From CAZOJJ01 sp964580105 (lineage in GTDB: Bacteria; Bacteroidota; Rhodothermia; Rhodothermales; Rubricoccaceae), in contig CAZOJJ010000012.1 in the NCBI GenBank assembly GCA_964580105.1, forward strand, positions 1-64,000: 64,000 nt of DNA. The letters are read 5' to 3'. This document shows positions 22,981 to 32,010 of this stretch, one piece after another. Numbering within the stretch: the first letter of the stretch is position 1; each line of letters begins with the position of its first letter. The notes beneath the pieces are model-generated. The model searched no databases. It was given only the letters and a program-made list of their open reading frames with translations, and had not been told where the DNA came from. The translations under genes were made by a program, and so were the position numbers.

Positions 22981-24552
22981 TCACACGTCGCGCGCGGCCA
23001 GCACGTCGGCGAGGGCGTCCTGGGAGGCCGGCACGTCGGAGTAGGTGCAGAGGCGGGCCTGTGTGGCGCCGTAGCCTTCGAGACCGCGCGGGCTGCCGAG
23101 CGCCACCAGCGTCGTCGGCTTCATCGCGAGGAGCGACTCGACGAAGCGGCGCTCGCGGGCTGCAAGCCCGAAGCTGTGCCACGCCGCCGGCTTGACGATC
23201 ACGGCCACGACGAGCTGCTTCGCCTCGCGGGCCTCGACGAGCACCTGGTCGAACGGCTCGTCCTCCCCCTCGTGGAACGGCTCCAGCTCGCGGTACGTCG
23301 CCTTCGGAAAACGGGACAGGACGGCGTCGCGGAGGGGCAGCCAACGGGGCTCCCCCGGCTGCGGGGCGGGCTTGACGAGGACGACGAGCGTGCCGGCGCC
23401 GTCGCCGAGGTCGGGCAGCTCGCCTTCGAGGCGGCGGACGGCCCCGCGCGCCACGCGCCACGCCTCCTTCCGGCTCGCCTCCGTGCCGACGACCTGCGGG
23501 AGGTAGGCGAAGGACGGATCGCGAAAGACGCCGTCACCGAAGCGATCGCGGAGCCGCCCGCGGAGGCGTTCGGCGCGGGCCAGCGCCGCGTCGAGCAGCG
23601 CCTCGTCCAACTCGCCGCGCTCAACGGCCACGGCCAATCCCTCGATGACGCCCTCGGGGTCCTTCACGTCGAGGAGGAGGTCCACGCCCGCCTTGAGCAT
23701 CTCCACGGCCGCGCCCGCCTCGGTGCGCTCGTCGTCCTCGATGCCGCCCATGTGGAGGCTGTCCGTGATGACCACGCCGTCGAAGCCGAGCTCGGTGCGG
23801 AGGAGGTCGTGGAGGATGCGTCGCGAGCGCGTGGCCGGGAGCCCGCTCGGCTCCAGGCCGGCGTAGGCCACGTGCGCCGTCATGACGAGGTCGGTGCCCG
23901 CCTCGATGGCGGCCAGGAAGGGCGGGAGGTCGAAGGCGCGCGTCTCGTCCTCGGCGTCGTCCACGGCGGGGAGGACGGCGTGGGAGTCCTCGTGGGTGTT
24001 GCCGTGGCCGGGGAAGTGCTTGGCCGTGGTGAGGAGGCCGGCCGCCCGCGCTTCCTCGACGTAGGCGCGCACGAGCCGCTCTACCGTCGCCGTCTCGGTG
24101 CCGAAGGCGCGCGTGGAGATGATGGGGTTGCGCGGGTTGCGGTTGACGTCGGCCACGGGCGCCAGGGCGACGTGTACGCCGCAGGCGAGGGCCTCCTCGG
24201 CGCCGATGCGGGCGAAGTCGCGCACGACGGCCTCGGTCTCGGCACCGCCGCCGAGGGCGCCGAAGGCCATCAGGTGGGGGAAGAGCGTGGCCCCGGCCAC
24301 CTGCTGCCCGAGGCCGCGCTCCATGTCGGTCATGACGAGGAGGCCGCGGTCGGAGCGGGCCTGGAGGTCGAGGAGCGTCCGCCGGGTCTCGGGCCAGCGC
24401 CCGTTGAAGAGGATCAGCCCGCCGACGGGGTGCCGGTCGAGGAGCGCGGCGACGGCCTCGGCGTCCTGCTCGGCCGTGCGCGGCGGGATCATGTTGGAGC
24501 CGAGCCGGGCCACGACGAGGCCGGCGGCTTTCTCGCGGAGGGAGAGCGGCAT
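22981..24552 (-). CDS. Glycoside hydrolase family 3, NagZ-like beta-N-acetylhexosaminidase (523 aa)
   Basis: The GH3 N-terminal TIM barrel (residues 1-340) shows GGLILFNGRW, LLVMTDMERGLGQQV, the signature KHFPGHGNTHEDSH (His/Asp general-acid dyad region) and VVITDSLHMGGI with the nucleophile Asp. A smaller C-terminal domain follows (ELPDLGDGAGTLVVLVKPAP). Such enzymes remove N-acetylglucosamine from peptidoglycan fragments. There is no signal peptide from the ATG at 24552, so it is probably cytoplasmic. It lies just downstream of nadD, with the nadD minisatellite between them. Confidence 0.88.
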   Translation of the reverse strand: MPLSLREKAAGLVVARLGSNMIPPRTAEQDAEAVAALLDRHPVGGLILFNGRWPETRRTLLDLQARSDRGLLVMTDMERGLGQQVAGATLFPHLMAFGALGGGAETEAVVRDFARIGAEEALACGVHVALAPVADVNRNPRNPIISTRAFGTETATVERLVRAYVEEARAAGLLTTAKHFPGHGNTHEDSHAVLPAVDDAEDETRAFDLPPFLAAIEAGTDLVMTAHVAYAGLEPSGLPATRSRRILHDLLRTELGFDGVVITDSLHMGGIEDDERTEAGAAVEMLKAGVDLLLDVKDPEGVIEGLAVAVERGELDEALLDAALARAERLRGRLRDRFGDGVFRDPSFAYLPQVVGTEASRKEAWRVARGAVRRLEGELPDLGDGAGTLVVLVKPAPQPGEPRWLPLRDAVLSRFPKATYRELEPFHEGEDEPFDQVLVEAREAKQLVVAVIVKPAAWHSFGLAARERRFVESLLAMKPTTLVALGSPRGLEGYGATQARLCTYSDVPASQDALADVLAARDV

Positions 24553-24626
24553 GGGGGACGGGAATCGAGGAGACGGGGACGGGAGGAAGGGAGGACGTGT
24601 ACGGCGCTGCCTCTCCCCTGTTCTGC

Positions 24627-24690
24627 CCTCACTCCTTCGGTCCCTCACTCCTTCGGTCCCTCACTCCTTCGGTCCCTCACTCCTTCGGTC
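24627..24690 (-). repeat. Minisatellite: 16-bp unit, 4 copies, containing the nadD stop codon
   Basis: CCTCACTCCTTCGGTC repeats exactly four times. The copy at 24675-24690 is the real end of nadD (Gly-Pro-Lys-Glu-stop). Three extra copies of it follow downstream. It is fully assembled. Confidence 0.97.
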
Positions 24691-25303
24691 CCTGGTACAG
24701 CCCGTGCGCTTCGACGTAGGCCAGAACGGCATCCGGGACGAGATAGCGCACCGTCTGCCCCGCCGTCAGCCGGGCGCGCAGGGCCGTGCCGGAGAGGTCG
24801 AGCAGCGGCGCCTCGACGAACGTCGTCCGTTCCAGCGTGGAAGGCGGCACCGCCTCCAGGCGGTCGCCGGGGCGGCGGTACACGACGAGGCGGGCGAGGG
24901 CGAGGATGCCGGCCGGGTCGCGCCACGTCGCGAAGTCGGCGAGGCTGTCGCCGCCGAGGAGGAGCACGAGGTCGGCCTCCGGATGCGCGGCGCGCAGGGC
25001 GCGGAGCGTGTCCACGGTGTAGGAGGTGCCGCCGCGCTGGACCTCCAGGTCGGACACCGCGAAGCGGGGGTTGCCGTCCGTCGCCAGCTGGGTCATCGCC
25101 AGGCGGTGCTCGGCGGGCACGAGGCCGGGGGCGTCCTGCTTGTGCGGCGGCGTCGCGGCCGGCATCCAGAGGACGCGGTCGAGACCGGCCGCCTCGGCGG
25201 CGGCCTCCGCCACGGCGAGGTGGGCGACGTGCGGCGGGTTGAACGAGCCGCCGAAGACGGCGAGCCGGAGCACGGAGTTCGGGGTTCGGCGGGCAGCGCA
25301 CAT
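24677..25303 (-). CDS. nadD: Nicotinate-nucleotide adenylyltransferase (208 aa)
   Basis: Adenylylates nicotinate mononucleotide in NAD synthesis. The nucleotidyltransferase signature is GGSFNPPHVAHL near residue 18. WMPAATPPHKQD, DLEVQRGGTSYTVDTL, LLLGGDSLADFATWRDP and the late SGTALRARL (SxTxxR motif) all fit NadD. The start codon at 25303 is plausible, but a start nearer VLRLAVFGG is possible. It is part of a minus-strand run with bamD 48 bp upstream. Its 3' end is amplified as a 16-bp array. Confidence 0.93.
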   Translation of the reverse strand: MCAARRTPNSVLRLAVFGGSFNPPHVAHLAVAEAAAEAAGLDRVLWMPAATPPHKQDAPGLVPAEHRLAMTQLATDGNPRFAVSDLEVQRGGTSYTVDTLRALRAAHPEADLVLLLGGDSLADFATWRDPAGILALARLVVYRRPGDRLEAVPPSTLERTTFVEAPLLDLSGTALRARLTAGQTVRYLVPDAVLAYVEAHGLYQGPKE

Positions 25304-25351
25304 CGGATTCCACTCAAGCGGGAATCCGGAATCTAGAACCCCGCCCTCCGA

Positions 25352-26176
25352 TCACCGGCTGGCCTGGCCGGCCTCGGGGGCCTGAGCGGCCCGGAGGCCG
25401 GTGTAGGCCCGGTCGTACTGGGCCTCGGCCTCGCGGAGGAGCGGGCTGTTCGGGAAGAGCTGGACGAAGCGGTCGTACGTGTCGAGCGCGGCCTGGTAGC
25501 GCTCGGCCTGGCGGTCGCGCACGCTGGCAGCGGCGAAGGCGGTCTGGGCGCGGAGCACGCCGAGGAGGGCGTCGTCGGCCAGCGGCGAGGTGGGGTATTC
25601 GTTGAGCACCTGCTCGTACTCGAGGATGGCCGCCTCGAAGAGGCCCCGTCGCTCGTAGAGTTCCCCGGCGGCGAACTCCTTCCGGGCCAGCTTCTCGCGC
25701 AGCTCGGCCTGCATCCGCACCACATCGTCGGTGAAGAGGGACGTCGGGTACTGGCTGAGGAAGAGGCGGATGTAGGCGAGGGCGCGGTCGGTGTCGGTCT
25801 GGTCGAGGTTGTAGGGCGGGCTCAGCTCGTAGTAGGCGCGGATCCGGTCGTAGGCCACCTCCTCCGTGCGGGGGTCGTTCGGGTAGAGGTCGATGAACCG
25901 GGTGAACTCGGTGGCCGCGAGGAGGTAGTTGCCGTTCTCGAAGTGCGCCTTGCCGGTGTAGAGCTGCGCCTCGTCCGCCCACTCGTTCGTCCGGCCGAAG
26001 TCGAGCACGGCGCGGTAGTACTCGATGGCGCGGTCGTACTTGCCCTCCTGGTAGGCCTGGCCGCCCTTGTTGTAGGCCTCCTCCGGCGAGTTGGCCACGA
26101 CGCCGCCCGTGCCGGTGCATCCGGCTAGGACGAGCGCGCCGAGCAGCACGGCGGAGGCGAAGACGGAACGGGGCAT
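25352..26176 (-). CDS. bamD: Outer membrane assembly lipoprotein BamD (274 aa)
   Basis: The signal peptide with lipobox (LGALVLAGC) is followed by tetratricopeptide repeats typical of BamD/YfiO: EEAYNKGGQAYQEGKYDRAI, AHFENGNYLLAATEFTRFID, and DRALAYIRLFLSQYPTSLFT. The LYPNDPRTEEVAYDRIRAYY block is a BamD hallmark. It acts with BamA to insert beta-barrels in the outer membrane. The ATG at 26176 gives the signal peptide. It is followed by nadD after 48 bp. Confidence 0.9.
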   Translation of the reverse strand: MPRSVFASAVLLGALVLAGCTGTGGVVANSPEEAYNKGGQAYQEGKYDRAIEYYRAVLDFGRTNEWADEAQLYTGKAHFENGNYLLAATEFTRFIDLYPNDPRTEEVAYDRIRAYYELSPPYNLDQTDTDRALAYIRLFLSQYPTSLFTDDVVRMQAELREKLARKEFAAGELYERRGLFEAAILEYEQVLNEYPTSPLADDALLGVLRAQTAFAAASVRDRQAERYQAALDTYDRFVQLFPNSPLLREAEAQYDRAYTGLRAAQAPEAGQASR

Positions 26177-26359
26177 GGGCGACGGGGACGGTGCGAGAGC
26201 GACGCGGGCCACAACGGCACGGCGGACCGGGTTATTGCAGCGAGGATACGCACGGGCCTGCCCCCGCACGGCCGCCCCGGCGCGTCTTCTAGGCGATTCC
26301 GTAATGGCGGCACTGGGCACGCTGCTCGGCCTCGGAAGCGGATGCAAGTGCCAAACGCC

Positions 26360-27790
26360 CTACTCCACCAGCACGGCCTCACCGTCCACGTACGCCATGA
26401 CGAACAGCGCGCGGTTGACCTGCCCGCCGCCGAAGTCGATCCGGTGCGCGAGGCCCTGGTAACGCCCCGCGCTGCGGAGTCGCTCGGCCAGGTCGTCCGG
26501 GCCGGCGACGCCGTCGAGCTGGGCCAGGAGGAAGCGCGTCACGTCGTAGCCGATGAGCGCGAGGCGGTCGGCCCCGATGCCGGAGAGCGCCCGGTAGCGC
26601 GCGATGAAGTCGGCCGCCGCCGCGTCGTCCACGTGGAAGTCCTGCGTGAAGACGGTACCGAAGCGGCTGGCACGGGGACGCGAGGCGTCGAGCCCCTCCC
26701 ACTCGGTGTTGCCGAGGGGGCGGATGCGCCCTTCGAGGCCCATCGCCTCCAGCCCGCGCAGCGCGTTGGCGGCGAACTCGGGCGCGTCGGCCCCGGTGAC
26801 GGGGAGGTAGACGGCCTCCACGCCCTCCAGGCGGCCGGCGCCGAGGAGCTCCGGGAGCCGGCGCCAGCCGGTGGCGTCCGGCAGCGCCTCGCGCGTGACG
26901 ACGGTGCCGCCGAGGCGGGCCACCTCGTCGGCGAAGGCGTCGCCCATCACTTCGCCGAAGGAGCCGCCCTCGGCCACGACGGCGAAGCGGGCGTGGCGGA
27001 GCCGGCGCACGGCGTGGCCGGCCATGGCCCGGCCGCGCATCCCGAATGTGGGGTTGGCCTGGAACACGTAGCGCCGCCCGCGCGCGACACCGTCGTCGGT
27101 GGCCAGCGGGGCGAGGAGCGGGACGCGCTCGGCCTCGGCCTCGTCGGCAGCGGCCAGCGCCTCCTCGCTGAAGAGCGGCCCCACGATGGCGTCGGCCCCT
27201 GCGTCTACGACGAGGCGGACGGCCTCGACGGCGCCCTCGGCCTCCCCGCCGGTGTCACGGAAAACCAGGCGGACGGGCCGGTCCGCGCGGGCGGCGTTGT
27301 GCTCGTCCACGGCCAGGCGGATGCCGTTGAAGAGGGCCTGCGCGAGGTAGTCCGTGTCGCCCGAGGCGGGGAGCACGACGCCGAGGTCGAACGGCGGCGC
27401 GGCGGCCGGTGCGGGAGGACCGCCCTGGATGGCGAGGCGGCGGACGCGCTCGGCCTCGGTGGCGTAGCGGCTCTCGGGGTAGAGGCGGAGGAACGTCGTC
27501 AGCGTCGAGATGGCCCGCTCGAAGTCGCCCTCGGCGTACGCCGCCTTGCCGGCCATGAGGTGGGCGGCCGTCGTCCGCGCGTTGTACGCATACTCGTCGG
27601 TGACGCGCGTGAAGGCAGCGTGCGCGCCGGAATAGTTGCCGGCGCGGTAGCGGTCCAGCCCCGCGTCGAAGGCCTGCTCGGCGGCAGGGATGCGTTCGGC
27701 CGTGCGCGGCTGGGCCTGCGCGGCGAGGGGGAGAAGCAGGAGGAGCGCCCCGAAGGGCCACGCGACGCGGAGAGGGAACCGGTGGGTCAT
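26360..27790 (-). CDS. Periplasmic-binding-like receptor, LppC/leucine-binding type (476 aa)
   Basis: The signal peptide (PFGALLLLLPLAAQAQ) is followed by TPR-like helices at about residues 30-120 (AFDAGLDRYRAGNYSGAHAA), then a type I periplasmic-binding domain from about 130: FDLGVVLPASGDTDYLAQAL, DAIVGPLFSEEALAAADEA and FAVVAEGGSFGEVMGDAFAD. TPR plus PBP-I is the LpoA (LppC) architecture, which in other bacteria activates a penicillin-binding protein. That role is inferred; an ABC-type receptor is the alternative, but no transporter is adjacent. It lies 80 bp downstream of guaA. Confidence 0.8.
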   Translation of the reverse strand: MTHRFPLRVAWPFGALLLLLPLAAQAQPRTAERIPAAEQAFDAGLDRYRAGNYSGAHAAFTRVTDEYAYNARTTAAHLMAGKAAYAEGDFERAISTLTTFLRLYPESRYATEAERVRRLAIQGGPPAPAAAPPFDLGVVLPASGDTDYLAQALFNGIRLAVDEHNAARADRPVRLVFRDTGGEAEGAVEAVRLVVDAGADAIVGPLFSEEALAAADEAEAERVPLLAPLATDDGVARGRRYVFQANPTFGMRGRAMAGHAVRRLRHARFAVVAEGGSFGEVMGDAFADEVARLGGTVVTREALPDATGWRRLPELLGAGRLEGVEAVYLPVTGADAPEFAANALRGLEAMGLEGRIRPLGNTEWEGLDASRPRASRFGTVFTQDFHVDDAAAADFIARYRALSGIGADRLALIGYDVTRFLLAQLDGVAGPDDLAERLRSAGRYQGLAHRIDFGGGQVNRALFVMAYVDGEAVLVE

Positions 27791-27870
27791 CCGAGAAGAC
27801 AGAGGACGGCGAGGCGGAGGGGCCTTCAACATACTCCGACTTCCGCCCTCCGTCCTCGGCTTCCATCGCC

Positions 27871-29445
27871 CTACTCCCACTCGATGGTGGCCGGCGGCTT
27901 CGAGGACACGTCGTAGGCCACGCGGTTGATGCCGCGCACCTCGTTGATGATCCGGTTCGAGACGCGCCCGAGGAAGGCGTGCGGGAGGTGCGCCCAGTCC
28001 GCCGTCATGCCGTCCACGCTGGTGACGGCGCGGAGGCAGACGGCCTGCTCGTACGTCCGGTAATCGCCCATCACGCCGACGCTCTGGACGGGCAGCAGCA
28101 CCACGAACGCCTGCCAGACCTGGTCGTAGAGCCCGCTCGCGCGGAGCTCGTCGATGAAGATGGCGTCGGCCTGGCGGAGGAGCGCCAGCCCCTCGCGGGT
28201 GACGGGGCCGAGGTGGCGCACGGCGAGGCCCGGCCCGGGGAACGGGTGCCGCCCGACGATGGCCTCCGGCACGCCCAGCGCACGGCCCACTTCGCGGACC
28301 TCGTCCTTGAACAGCTCGCGGAACGGCTCGATCAGCTCGAACCCCAGTTCCTCCGGCAGCCCGCCGACGTTGTGGTGCGTCTTGATCGTCGCGCTCGGGC
28401 CGCGGAAGGAGACCGACTCGATCACGTCCGGGTAGAGCGTGCCCTGCGCGAGGAAGCGCGGCTTGGTACCGAGGCCGGTCGTGACGGCCTCGGTGGCTTC
28501 GTCGAAGACCTCGATGAACGTGTGGCCGATGATCGTCCGCTTCTCCTCGGGGTCGGCCACGCCCTCCAGCCGACCGAGGAAGAGGTCGGTGGCGTCGACG
28601 GCGCGGAGGTCGATGTGGAAGTGATCGCGGAAGGTGGCCTGAACCTGCTCGTACTCGCCCGCGCGGAGCAGCCCGTTGTTGACGAAGAGGCACGTGAGCC
28701 GGTCGCCGAGGGCCTCGTGGAGGAGCACGGCGGCCACCGACGAGTCCACGCCGCCGGAGAGCCCGAGGATGACGTGGTCGTCGCCCACGAGCTCGGCGAC
28801 CTCGCGCTTCTTCTCCTCGATGAACGAGCCCATGCTCCAGTCGCCCCGGCAGCCGCAGACGCGGAGCACGAAGTTCTCCAGCAGCCGCGCGCCGTGCTCG
28901 GTGTGGACGACCTCGGGGTGGAACTGGACGCCGTAGTAGGGCGCGTCCTGCGCGGCCACGGCCGCAATGGGCGCGTTGTCCGTCGCGGCGATGGTGCGGA
29001 AGCCCTCGGGCAGCCGCGTGAGGTGGTCGCCGTGGCTCATCCAGACGGTCGAGCCGTCGGGGACGCCCTCGAAGAGATCGGTGTCGTCGAGGGCGGCGAG
29101 GTGGGCCCGGCCGAACTCGCGCCGCTCGCTGGGCTCGACGCGCCCGCCGAGCGTGTGGGCCATCGCCTGGAGGCCGTAGCAGATGCCGAGGACGGGCACG
29201 CGGTTGCCCGTGCCGGGCTGCCGCAGGTGGAGCAGCGCCGGGTCGAGCTGGGGCGAGCCCTCGTCGTAGACCGACATCGGGCCGCCGGAGAGGACGAGGC
29301 CCATCGGCCGCATGGCCGCCACCTCGCCCGCCGGCATCGTGCAGGGGTGGATCTCGCAGTAGACGCCCGCCTCCCGCACGCGCCGCGCGATGAGCTGGGT
29401 GGTCTGGCTGCCGAAGTCGAGGATGACGACGAGTTGGTGCTGCAT
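27871..29445 (-). CDS. guaA: GMP synthase, glutamine-hydrolysing (524 aa)
   Basis: Converts XMP to GMP with glutamine. The class I amidotransferase domain (residues 1-205) has LGICYGLQ with nucleophile C89 and VQFHPEVVH. The ATP-pyrophosphatase domain has the P-loop LGLSGGVDSSVAAVL, followed by the dimerisation domain ending PPATIEWE. I chose the ATG at 29445 (MQHQLVVILDFGSQ) because the family starts there. It is separated from gcvH by a strong palindrome. Confidence 0.97.
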   Translation of the reverse strand: MQHQLVVILDFGSQTTQLIARRVREAGVYCEIHPCTMPAGEVAAMRPMGLVLSGGPMSVYDEGSPQLDPALLHLRQPGTGNRVPVLGICYGLQAMAHTLGGRVEPSERREFGRAHLAALDDTDLFEGVPDGSTVWMSHGDHLTRLPEGFRTIAATDNAPIAAVAAQDAPYYGVQFHPEVVHTEHGARLLENFVLRVCGCRGDWSMGSFIEEKKREVAELVGDDHVILGLSGGVDSSVAAVLLHEALGDRLTCLFVNNGLLRAGEYEQVQATFRDHFHIDLRAVDATDLFLGRLEGVADPEEKRTIIGHTFIEVFDEATEAVTTGLGTKPRFLAQGTLYPDVIESVSFRGPSATIKTHHNVGGLPEELGFELIEPFRELFKDEVREVGRALGVPEAIVGRHPFPGPGLAVRHLGPVTREGLALLRQADAIFIDELRASGLYDQVWQAFVVLLPVQSVGVMGDYRTYEQAVCLRAVTSVDGMTADWAHLPHAFLGRVSNRIINEVRGINRVAYDVSSKPPATIEWE

Positions 29446-29466
29446 CTCGGAACCGGATAAAAACAC

Positions 29467-29494
29467 GTAGGGGCGCACGGCCGTGCGCCCCTAC
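29467..29494. terminator. 28-bp perfect palindrome downstream of gcvH
   Basis: The left arm GTAGGGGCGCACGG (29467-29480) is followed directly by its reverse complement. It lies between gcvH and guaA, both on the minus strand, and would form a 14-bp stem with almost no loop. It is the same size as 2983-3010 and has the same outer GTAGGG/CCCTAC. Confidence 0.75.
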
Positions 29495-29519
29495 CGCGTG
29501 TCAGTGCGGGGATGCCAAA

Positions 29520-29909
29520 CTACGCATCGGCGCCGATCATGTGCTTGTACTCCTCGGCGGACATCAGCCCGTCCACGTCGGCCGCGTCGGTGGGGCGGAT
29601 CTTGACCATCCAGCCCTCGTCGTAGGGGTCGGAGTTCACCAGCTCGGGCGAATCGTTGAGTGCCTCGTTGACGGCCTCGATGGTGCCGGCGAGCGGGGCG
29701 AACAGCTCGGAGACGGTCTTGACCGCCTCGACCGTCCCGAAGACGGCGTCGGCGTCGAGCTCGGTGCCGGGCTCTTCGAGCTCGACGAACACGATGTCGC
29801 CCAGTTCGCCCTGGGCGTAGTCGGTCACGCCGACGGTGGCGAGGCCGTCGTCGCCGAGGCGGACCCACTCGTGCTCTTTCGTGTAGCGGCAGTCGTCGGG
29901 GAAGGTCAT
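29520..29909 (-). CDS. gcvH: Glycine cleavage system H protein (129 aa)
   Basis: Lipoylated carrier of the glycine cleavage system. The family pattern is complete: YTKEHEWVRLGDDGLATVGV, DYAQGELGDIVFVELEEPG, and the lipoylation site VEAVKTVSE (K64), with the C-terminal NSDPYDEGWMVKI. The ATG at 29909 (MTFPDDCRYTKEHEW) was chosen as the family start. It lies 57 bp after accC in the same direction; gcvP and gcvT are absent. Confidence 0.96.
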   Translation of the reverse strand: MTFPDDCRYTKEHEWVRLGDDGLATVGVTDYAQGELGDIVFVELEEPGTELDADAVFGTVEAVKTVSELFAPLAGTIEAVNEALNDSPELVNSDPYDEGWMVKIRPTDAADVDGLMSAEEYKHMIGADA

Positions 29910-29966
29910 AGCGCGGGGTTGGCAATGGGCACTCGGCACAGGGGCCGGGCGCCGGGTGACTGGGGC

Positions 29967-31316
29967 CTACGCCTCCGGTGGGACCAGCTCAAACCGTTCG
30001 AGGAACTTCGTGTCGAAGTCGCCCGCGCGGAAGCGCTCGTCGCGGAGGAGCTGCTGGTGGAAGGGGACGGTGGTCTTGACGCCCTCGATGACGAACTCGT
30101 CGAGGGCGCGGAGCATCTTGCGGATCGCCCGCTCGCGCGTGTGGCCGCGCACGATGAGCTTGGCGATCATGGAGTCGTAGTGGGGCGGGATTTTGTAGCC
30201 GGCGAAGACGTGGGTGTCGCAGCGGACGCCGAGGCCCTTCGGGGAGTGGAACGCGGTGATGATGCCGGGCGAGGGGGCGAAGCCGCGGAAGGGGTCCTCC
30301 GCGTTGATCCGGCACTCGATGGCGTGCCCCTCCAGGATGCGGTCCTGGCTCGTGATCCGCTCGCCGGCGGCCACGCGGAGCTGCCACTCGATCAGGTCGG
30401 TGTCGGTCACCTCCTCGGTGACGCAGTGCTCGACCTGGATGCGCGTGTTCATCTCCATGAAGTAGAAGTTCCGGTGCTTGTCCACCAGGAACTCGACCGT
30501 GCCGGCGCCGGCGTAGCCCACGGCCAGCGCGCCGCGCACGGCGGCCTCGCCCATCCGCGCGCGGAGGTCGGCGTCCACGATGGGGCTGGGCGACTCCTCG
30601 AGCAGCTTCTGGTGGCGGCGCTGGATGGAGCACTCGCGCTCGCCGAAGTGGATGACCGTGCCCTGCCCGTCGCCGACGAGTTGGATCTCGATGTGGCGCG
30701 GCTCCTCGACGAACTTCTCGATGTAGACGCCGCCGTGGCCGAAGGCCGCCGCCGCCTCCGTCGAGGCGGCCACGAACTGCTTCTTGAGGTCGGCCTCGTC
30801 GCGCGCCATGCGCATGCCGCGCCCGCCGCCGCCGGCGCTCGCCTTGATCATGACGGGGTAGCCCACCTCGGCGGCCACGCGCGCCGCCTCGGCGAGGTCG
30901 GCGATCTCGCCCTCGGAGCCGGGCACGACGGGGACGCCGGCCGCGCGCATGGTGTCCTTCGCCACGCTCTTGTCGCCCATCTTCTGGATGGTCTCGGGGT
31001 CGGGCCCGATGAAGACGAGGTCGTGGTCGGCGCAGACGGCGGCGAAGTCGGCGTTCTCGGCGAGGAAGCCGTAGCCGGGGTGGACGGCGTCGGCGCCGGT
31101 GACCTCGGCGGCGGCGATGATCCGGTCGATGCGGAGGTAGCTCTCGGCCGAGGGCGGCGGCCCGATGCAGACGGCCTCGTCGGCGAAGCGGACCGGGAGC
31201 GAGTCGCGGTCGGCCGTGGAGTAGACGGCGACCGTCTTGAGCCCCATCTCGCGGCAGGTGCGGATGACGCGGAGGGCGATCTCGCCCCGGTTCGCGATGA
31301 GGACCTTCTTGATCAT
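29967..31316 (-). CDS. accC: Acetyl-CoA carboxylase, biotin carboxylase subunit (449 aa)
   Basis: ATP-dependent carboxylation of the AccB biotin. The ATP-grasp order is clear: KKVLIANRGEIALRVIRTCRE at the start, IKASAGGGGRGMR (glycine loop), HIEIQLVGDGQG, ERECSIQRRHQKLLEESPSP and FLVDKHRNFYFMEMNTRIQVEH (EMN metal site). The normal length is about 450. It lies 68 bp downstream of accB, in an efp-accB-accC unit that is common in bacteria. It makes malonyl-CoA with a carboxyltransferase, whose usual accA/accD are not in the window. Confidence 0.96.
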   Translation of the reverse strand: MIKKVLIANRGEIALRVIRTCREMGLKTVAVYSTADRDSLPVRFADEAVCIGPPPSAESYLRIDRIIAAAEVTGADAVHPGYGFLAENADFAAVCADHDLVFIGPDPETIQKMGDKSVAKDTMRAAGVPVVPGSEGEIADLAEAARVAAEVGYPVMIKASAGGGGRGMRMARDEADLKKQFVAASTEAAAAFGHGGVYIEKFVEEPRHIEIQLVGDGQGTVIHFGERECSIQRRHQKLLEESPSPIVDADLRARMGEAAVRGALAVGYAGAGTVEFLVDKHRNFYFMEMNTRIQVEHCVTEEVTDTDLIEWQLRVAAGERITSQDRILEGHAIECRINAEDPFRGFAPSPGIITAFHSPKGLGVRCDTHVFAGYKIPPHYDSMIAKLIVRGHTRERAIRKMLRALDEFVIEGVKTTVPFHQQLLRDERFRAGDFDTKFLERFELVPPEA

Positions 31317-31384
31317 AGCGTATGGCGTGATGCGTAGTGCGTACTGCGCGGAACGGGCTCGGTTACGCACTTACGCGATACGCA

Positions 31385-31906
31385 TCAGGCCTTCTCGATC
31401 ACGAACAGCGGCTGGTCGTACTCCACGGGCTGGGCGTTCTCGACGAGGATCTGCCTGACGACCCCGCCGATCTCGGCCTGGATTTCGTTCATCAGCTTCA
31501 TGGCCTCGATGATGCAGAGCACGTCGCCCGGCTTGACGGTGTCGCCCACCTTAACGAAGGGGTCCGCGTCCGGCGCCGGCGCGGCGTAGAACGTGCCGAC
31601 GATGGGCGCCTGGACGACGATCTCGTTGGCGCCGGAGCCCGGCTCGGCCTGCGGCGGCGGCGGGGCGGGCGATACGGGTGCGCTGGGTGCGGGGGCGGCC
31701 GGCGCCGCAGGGGGCGGCGCTGCAGGGGCGGGCATCGCGGGAGCGCCGTAGCCCGGCATCGCGATGAGCGTGGGCGGGGCGGTACCGGCCGGGGGAGGCG
31801 CCGCCGCGCGGACGACGAGGCGGAAGCCCTCCTCCTCGACCTCCACCTCGGCCATGCCGCTCCTGGCGACGATCTCCAGCAACCGTTCGACTTTCTCGAG
31901 GTCCAT
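31385..31906 (-). CDS. accB: Acetyl-CoA carboxylase biotin carboxyl carrier protein (173 aa)
   Basis: Residues 1-35 are a helical region (MDLEKVERLLEIVARSGMAE). Then comes a Pro/Ala-rich linker (about 36-95), then the biotinyl domain with VGTFYAAPAPDADPFVKVGD and the biotinylated CIIEAMKLMNEI (K137). The thumb loop (APDADPFV) is the AccB signature. The ATG at 31906 was chosen; an upstream ATG adds an arginine-rich non-conserved leader. It lies between efp and accC on the same strand. Confidence 0.96.
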   Translation of the reverse strand: MDLEKVERLLEIVARSGMAEVEVEEEGFRLVVRAAAPPPAGTAPPTLIAMPGYGAPAMPAPAAPPPAAPAAPAPSAPVSPAPPPPQAEPGSGANEIVVQAPIVGTFYAAPAPDADPFVKVGDTVKPGDVLCIIEAMKLMNEIQAEIGGVVRQILVENAQPVEYDQPLFVIEKA

Positions 31907-32010
31907 GACGTGCGCGAAGGGAAGGGTGGGCTGAGAGGGGGGCGTCCGGCGCAAGGTAGCGCGACGGACGCTAACGCGCACCGGCCCGGCGGGGTGCCGG
32001 GCCGGCGGGG

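Noticed and set aside
12009..24690. Tandem arrays as CRISPR loci
   Set aside because: Units are directly adjacent without unique spacers, only 15-18 bp long and all different; no cas gene is present.
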